From Micractinium sp. NFX-FRZ (Eukaryota; Chlorophyta; Trebouxiophyceae; Chlorellales; Chlorellaceae), in assembly GCA_029339195.1 (NCBI GenBank), contig JAPTJF010000723.1, positions 1-18,131 of the forward strand: a stretch of DNA of 18,131 nt, in the 5' to 3' direction. Positions 13,981-18,131 of this stretch are shown here, one piece after another. Made by a program: the position numbers and the translations under genes. Every line of letters begins with the position of its first letter. The stretch's first letter is position 1. The notes beneath the pieces are model-generated. The model was not told where the DNA came from. It ran no database searches and saw nothing but the letters and a program-made list of their open reading frames with translations.

Positions 13981-16900
13981 ATGAAGAGGACTCTGCTCTC
14001 CCTGCTGCTGCTTCTGGGCGCGCTGGAAGTCCGTGCTGCGACGAGGGGTGAGCCGGGGATGCTGGACGTCAGGGGCAACAGGCGGCGTGGGCGCGGCAGT
14101 GTGGCGGCGCGCGGCGGTCGCCTGCCGCCGCTCTCGAGGACGCATGTGCACCGCCTGGCCCCAATCAGGCCCGTACTCATGCATCTCACTCCATCACTGA
14201 AGCCCTCTGGGCAGCTCATGCGCCATGCCGCTGCCCACCCCCTGCACGCTCTGCCTTTCACGCGAGTTGGGGAGCGCGGCGGTGGCGGTGCCCTGCGGGA
14301 CCACGCTCAATCCGCCCCGCGCATGCCCTCCCCTTTGCCTCCACCCCACCAGCAGGCCGCACAATCATGCAAGACTCAGGTGCCGGCGGCTTTTCCGCGC
14401 CTCTCACAAGCCCCTCCAAAGAGGTGGATCTTTTGAAGAGCGGCACTGAGGGCACCCCTGCAGACGCAATCTACGCCGCGCCCTTCACACCCACTGCCCC
14501 TCCCGGGTGCGCTCCCAGAGGCCCTCAGTCTGTCCCACCGCCCACCCTGGGTAGCTGATCAGTGTGCAAGCCCAAAGCTGACTGCACGACGCATGGACAC
14601 GCCGCACCCAGCCAGCACGTTGCCCCGCTACGCTGCCGCCCTGCGGCCCCTCCTGCCCGCCCCGCCGCCCTGTCGCCCCTCCCACCCCGCTGTCCTGCCA
14701 CCCTGCCGCCCCTGCCGCCTTGCCAACCCACGCGTTTGCCAACTCACTCACCGCAAGCCACTTGCTCTCACCTGGCTTGCTAACCCCGCCTTTGCTTGCA
14801 GGCCGCCGTGGTGCAAGGGTGCCAGCTCCTCTGGCGGCTGGGGCCCGCCAGCTGGCAGGCCCAGTGATCCACCTGCCCACCCGTCCATGCACCCGTCCAT
14901 CCACCTGCCCGCCCACCCGCCTGCCCCTCCCCTGCAGGCCTCCCTGGTGGGAGGGTCTGGAGCCTCTGTGGGCCGACGAGTTTGCAGCTGATGGGCCGCT
15001 TGATGGGAGCAAGTGGGAGGCGATGGCGGGCAATGGCAGCGCGTATGGGGTCCCAGGCTGGTGAGCTGCACCGGCTGCCATGTCAGCATGCGTCGTCAGC
15101 GCCTGCCATGTCAGCACGTGCCATGTCAGCACGGCTGGGGTGATAGCCATGGTGGAGCGAAGAAGGGCTGGCGGGGATGCTGGAAGTGCCCGCACACAGT
15201 CTGGCGGCTGGGGAGGAGGAGGGGGAGGAGGGGTGTGCGCTGCTTCCTGCTGAGGCATGAAGGCGGTGGCTGCTCTTCTGGGCAGGCCTGACAGCCTGCT
15301 AGGCGAGCTCAGCGTCTTACTGCCAGACTGCCTCTCACTGTGACCCAGCTCCCGCCTCCCACCTCTGTGTGTATGTGTGTGTGTGCAGGGGCAATGGCGA
15401 GCTGGTAAGAGCTGAGGACGCTGCCTGCAGCCTGCTGCCGGAAGCTGACACAAAAGATGGGATGTGATATGGCAGGGGAAGCGGCCCGCTGCGCCAGCTC
15501 GCCCCTCAACATGCCCCCAGCCCGCGCTGGTGACCCACTGGCTACCTGCCTGGCTTCTGAACACACCCGTTGTTCTGCCAACGTCCTGCCCACCCGCAGC
15601 AAATCTACACCGACCGCCCCGAGAATGTGCGAGTGGAGGGCGGCACGCTGGTGATTGCTGCGCAGGCGGAGCCGCCGGGCAGCCCATTCGGCCCCTACAC
15701 CTCTGGCCGCATCCGCACCGCGGGGCGCTTTGCCGTTGTGCCCTCGCCTGAGCACCCCACCATTCGGATTGAGGCACGCGCAATGCTGCCGGCAGGTGGG
15801 CGGCAGGGGGTGGGTGTGGCAGGTCGACTGGGCTTGTGCGGAAAGGGAGCGATACACGGATGGTGTGAGGTGTGTTTACTGGTGGGTGGAGCTGAGGTGG
15901 CTGCAGCCTGCTGACCGCTCCGCCTTCAGCTGGAAGAGGACAGGCAGCAAGGCCGCAGCAGTGAGGCTTGTTGGGTGCTGCCTAGTGGGGTGGGTGGGCG
16001 GGCCCCGTGCCAACCGGCCGCGCCGGCAACTTTGCACACCAGCCGCAACGGCAAGTACGCACGCCAGCCACGCCTTAGCCCCATTTGCCCTGCCTCGCTC
16101 CTGCCCATGCAGGCGAAGGCCTGTGGTGCGCCTTCTGGATGCTCCCAGAGGTGAGCCCTGGGGCTCTACTTGCACGGCCAGCCTGCCTCCTCACTGCACA
16201 GGCGGCCAAGAACGCAGGCTGCCTCTTACGCCACTGCTGCTGTGCCTTCTGGATGCTCCCAGAGGTCCGCCCCAGCTTCCCTGCCCTGCTCGGCGCTCCA
16301 AATGAGCCAGTGCGGTGCAAAGTGTCCGCAGCAGGGTCGACGCCCCTGGCCCTGCTGCCTCTCAGCCGCCCCGGGTTGGCTACGCGGCACCTTGCCCTGC
16401 CTCCACACTCTGCCCCCTTGCAGCCAGGCGGGCTGCTGCAGCGACTCTGGCCGGCGGCTGAATTGAGCGCGTGCCTGCACCCATGCTGCGCCTCGCCGCC
16501 CCGCTGCCCCCGCTGCCCCCCGTGCAGACTTTCTACTACGGCGGCTCCATAGCCAGCGGGGAGGTCGACATCATGGAGGCGGAGAACAACATGACCATCT
16601 GCCAGGGCAGCGCACACTACGGTGGCGCCACGTCACCGCGCAGCGTGCACGGCATGCTGCCTGCTGAGCTGGCCAACAGCTGGCATGTGTACGCCCTGGA
16701 GTGGGAGGCCCGCCAGCTGCGCTGGTACCTGGATGGCGTGCAGTTCCTGGCTCTGTCCAGCTCAGCAATGGGGCGGGAGGGAGGGTGGTACTCTCTGGGG
16801 GCGGGGCTCGACCACCCGGACGCCCCCTTTGATGTGCCTTTCCATCTCCTGCTCAACATGGCTGTTGGGGGCGCCTTCACCGAGGCCTCGCCCCCCGAGG

Positions 16901-16992
16901 CTGTGGCTGCCATGCTGGCAGCAGGGCCCAAGCACATGTATGTTGACTGGGTACGCGTGTATGGAGCCATGCCACCCAGTTCAGCGCCGTAA
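13981..16992 (+). CDS. Secreted GH16 beta-glucanase-like hydrolase, right copy
   Basis: Seven exons (13981-14047, 14356-14506, 14938-15060, 15389-15404, 15600-15795, 16113-16150, 16528-16992) keep phase throughout and encode about 351 aa. MKRTLLSLLLLLGALEVRAA is the signal peptide, then comes a low-complexity linker of about 50 residues. The GH16 domain runs from PLWADEF to MYVDWVRVY. The catalytic signature GEVDIMEAE places the nucleophile near E209, D211 between, and the acid/base near E214. GLWCAFWMLPE and LLLNMAVGGAF are further family hallmarks. Intron positions and phases (1, 2, 2, 0, 1, 0) are identical to the left GH16 gene, and exon lengths match except for exons 2 and 7 (9 and 3 nt longer). 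The substrate is probably a beta-1,3-type glucan or wall polymer, by family only. It lies downstream of the two deacetylases in the same direction, with its own TATA site. Confidence 0.9.
15078..15130. repeat. GCCATGTCAGC repeats in right GH16 intron 3
   Basis: The 11-mer GCCATGTCAGC occurs at 15078, 15105 and 15120, just inside the intron. The left copy has one clear unit and decayed traces, so the array has expanded on the right or contracted on the left. Confidence 0.7.
16244..16266 (+). pseudogene. Duplicated end of GH16 exon 6 within intron 6
   Basis: A 23-nt copy of the end of exon 6 and its donor GT (16130-16152; residues AFWMLPE) recurs 114 nt downstream in the following intron. At the same place the left GH16 gene has unrelated sequence. 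The repeat keeps a GT but not a good donor (GTCCGC), so it is probably not used. Confidence 0.75.
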
Positions 16993-17432
16993 AGCTGCGC
17001 TGCCTGGGCCCTTGCTGCACCAATCTCCCGACATTTCCACTGGCTTGACCCCTTGACACTTTGATGTGCGTTCGCTGCTGCCCTACCTTGCGTCCGTTCT
17101 CTGTGCTACTGCCCCCTGTCAATCTCAGCTTGAAAACTGTTGAACTAGCGAACGTGGCAGGTTACTGGTTACAAGGGGTCAAAAGGAGGGTCAGAAAGAA
17201 TGGTGCAGGCGAGCATTGTTCAGCAGCGTGGGAAGCTACGCTGAGGCGGCCAGGCCAGCGGGCGGCTGTGAAAGGTCACGGCTGTGCGCGTATTGTGGGG
17301 CGGATGCATGCTGCGAAGTCTCGCCCAGCGGGCGGGCGGCTGTGAAAGACAGATCTCGGCAGGGTGGACGGCTGCTATAGACACCCCCACACCCGGCAGC
17401 AGTGCCAGCGGGGTGGGTGGGTGCACGCTGCC
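16993..17432. other. Convergent intergenic region, right arm
   Basis: It separates the 3' ends of the right GH16 gene and the right CPIDER gene. It holds a minus-strand TGTAA at 17169-17173 and a spaced direct repeat (CCAGCGGGCGGCTGTGAAAG at 17255, again at 17325 with a 4-nt insertion). No coding exon is seen. Confidence 0.55.
17169..17173 (-). terminator. Candidate poly(A) signal for right CPIDER gene
   Basis: TTACA on the plus strand is TGTAA on the minus strand, about 260 nt beyond the stop at 17433. Weak on its own, but placed as in the left arm. Confidence 0.35.
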
Positions 17433-17892
17433 TCAGTCGTCCAGCCGCTCGTCGATGGGGCAGCAGGCGATGCAGGGGAAGAAGCAGAGGGCGGCGCTCC
17501 AGGTAAGGGGGCCGCAGTAGCGCTGGCGGGGCAGTGTGCGGTCGTAGGAGGTGTGGGAGGCATAGGCTGGGTGCTGGTCTGCCGGCGGCGCTGGCGGTGC
17601 CTGCAGGGCCAGAGGGAGATGAGCGGGCACAGGGGGCAGGTCATGCCGCGATCACGCGAGGCACCTCCAGAGCATGTGTGCTTGAAGCGCAAGCGTTCCG
17701 TCATCTTTCTTGCAGCGGCATCGTGCCGCCACTGGGATTGCTGTCAGGCTGATCACCCCGCGGCACCCGCAGACCAATCCGCCCCCCTCCTGGCCCGCTC
17801 ACCCAGCTCACCTTTGCATGCTGCCCCGGCTTCAGGGCCGGCAGGCTGCCCTCCTTGGCGGGGCAGGCCTTGCAGGGTGTTTTCTCTGACAT
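17433..17892 (-). CDS. Small Cys/Pro-rich protein with C-terminal CPIDER motif, right copy
   Basis: Two exons (17892-17812 and 17600-17433) join in phase 0 over a GTGAGC...CCTGCAG intron to give 82 aa. The N-terminus MSEKTPCKACPAKEG carries a CxxC, the middle is Pro-rich with QHPAYASHTSYDRT, and the end is RYCGPLTWSAALCFFPC, IACC, PIDERLDD. The Cys-rich hydrophobic stretch of about 20 residues suggests membrane attachment. No signal peptide is seen, and I cannot name the family or a function. It retains the start codon and the N-terminal CxxC that the left copy lacks, so this is the better-preserved copy. The frame is open upstream to an ATG at 17967, but similarity to the left copy fades just before the chosen ATG, where both have an AG that may be an acceptor. 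Confidence 0.8.
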
Positions 17893-18131
17893 CTGGGCCG
17901 GGGCGATGCCTGCAAAGGTTGGCAAGCGCAAGGTTTGGGCGGTTGGGTGCCAGTGCTGCGCCGGCAAGCGGCAGAGTGCAAGGGCCCAGAGAAGGGTGGT
18001 GCTAGCGCATGCAGCGCCCCTTGCCCTGCCCAGCCTGCTTGATCAGCTGCAGCACAATCGACCCCATCTGCCACACGCTCCTGTGGTAATACAATAGTGC
18101 ATGGTCGCTGCGGCGTCCAGCAACTGACCTG
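17893..18131. other. Upstream region of right CPIDER gene
   Basis: It should hold the promoter or a first non-coding exon of the minus-strand gene. No TATA-like site or recognisable coding sequence is seen before the window ends. Confidence 0.4.

Noticed and set aside
14810..14850. Possible extra GH16 exon after a TTGCTTGCAG acceptor
   Set aside because: It resembles the start of exon 3 (GCCGCCGTGGTG) but then loses similarity, has no matching left counterpart and no donor that restores the frame; treated as intron.
14485..15783. Minus-strand open frame of 432 codons, the longest in the window
   Set aside because: It is the antisense shadow of GH16 exons 3-5 and their introns; the plus strand carries the recognisable GH16 domain.
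1..18131. CRISPR array, transposon, tRNA or rRNA genes
   Set aside because: No regularly spaced identical repeats, transposase motifs, terminal inverted repeats of an element, or cloverleaf-like sequence were found by eye.

Overview
This window reads as nuclear DNA of a eukaryote, most probably a unicellular green alga of the Chlorella type (Trebouxiophyceae). It is very GC-rich. The genes are split into many short exons, with GTGAGC/GTGCGC-like donors, C/T-rich tracts ending in TGCAG at the acceptors, and TGTAA (the usual green-algal poly(A) signal) downstream of several stop codons. No operons, Shine-Dalgarno sites, tRNA or rRNA were seen. All multi-exon models were built by hand from reading frame, splice consensus, phase continuity and comparison of the two copies of each gene.

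Layout, left to right: (1) a minus-strand exon encoding the histone-fold core of H2A (351-510), with a possibly decayed C-terminal piece below it and no N-terminal exon found; (2) a small plus-strand gene for a Cys/Pro-rich protein ending in a hydrophobic Cys-rich segment and CPIDER (about 1873-2388); (3) a seven-exon minus-strand gene for a secreted GH16 beta-glucanase-like enzyme (3179-5980); (4) and (5) two tandem plus-strand genes for secreted CE4 (NodB-fold) polysaccharide deacetylases of the chitin deacetylase type (7129-9451 and 10539-12773); (6) a second seven-exon GH16 gene, on the plus strand (13981-16992); (7) a second copy of the small CPIDER gene, on the minus strand (17433-17892).

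The main feature is symmetry. The [CPIDER gene - GH16 gene] pair occurs twice in opposite orientation and brackets the deacetylase tandem: CPIDER> <GH16 ... CE4> CE4> GH16> <CPIDER. The two GH16 genes share every intron position and phase, including a 16-nt micro-exon, and some introns still align from end to end. The arms therefore duplicated fairly recently or are being homogenised. The two deacetylases share a 116-nt stretch that is identical at synonymous sites too, which suggests gene conversion, yet one has an intron just there that the other lacks.

Functionally this looks like a cell-wall gene cluster. Secreted GH16 enzymes would cut or remodel beta-glucan, and secreted CE4 enzymes would deacetylate N-acetylglucosamine polymers. 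This fits what is known of glucosamine/chitin-like walls and expanded chitin deacetylase families in Chlorella. Substrates, co-regulation and the role of the CPIDER protein are inferences.
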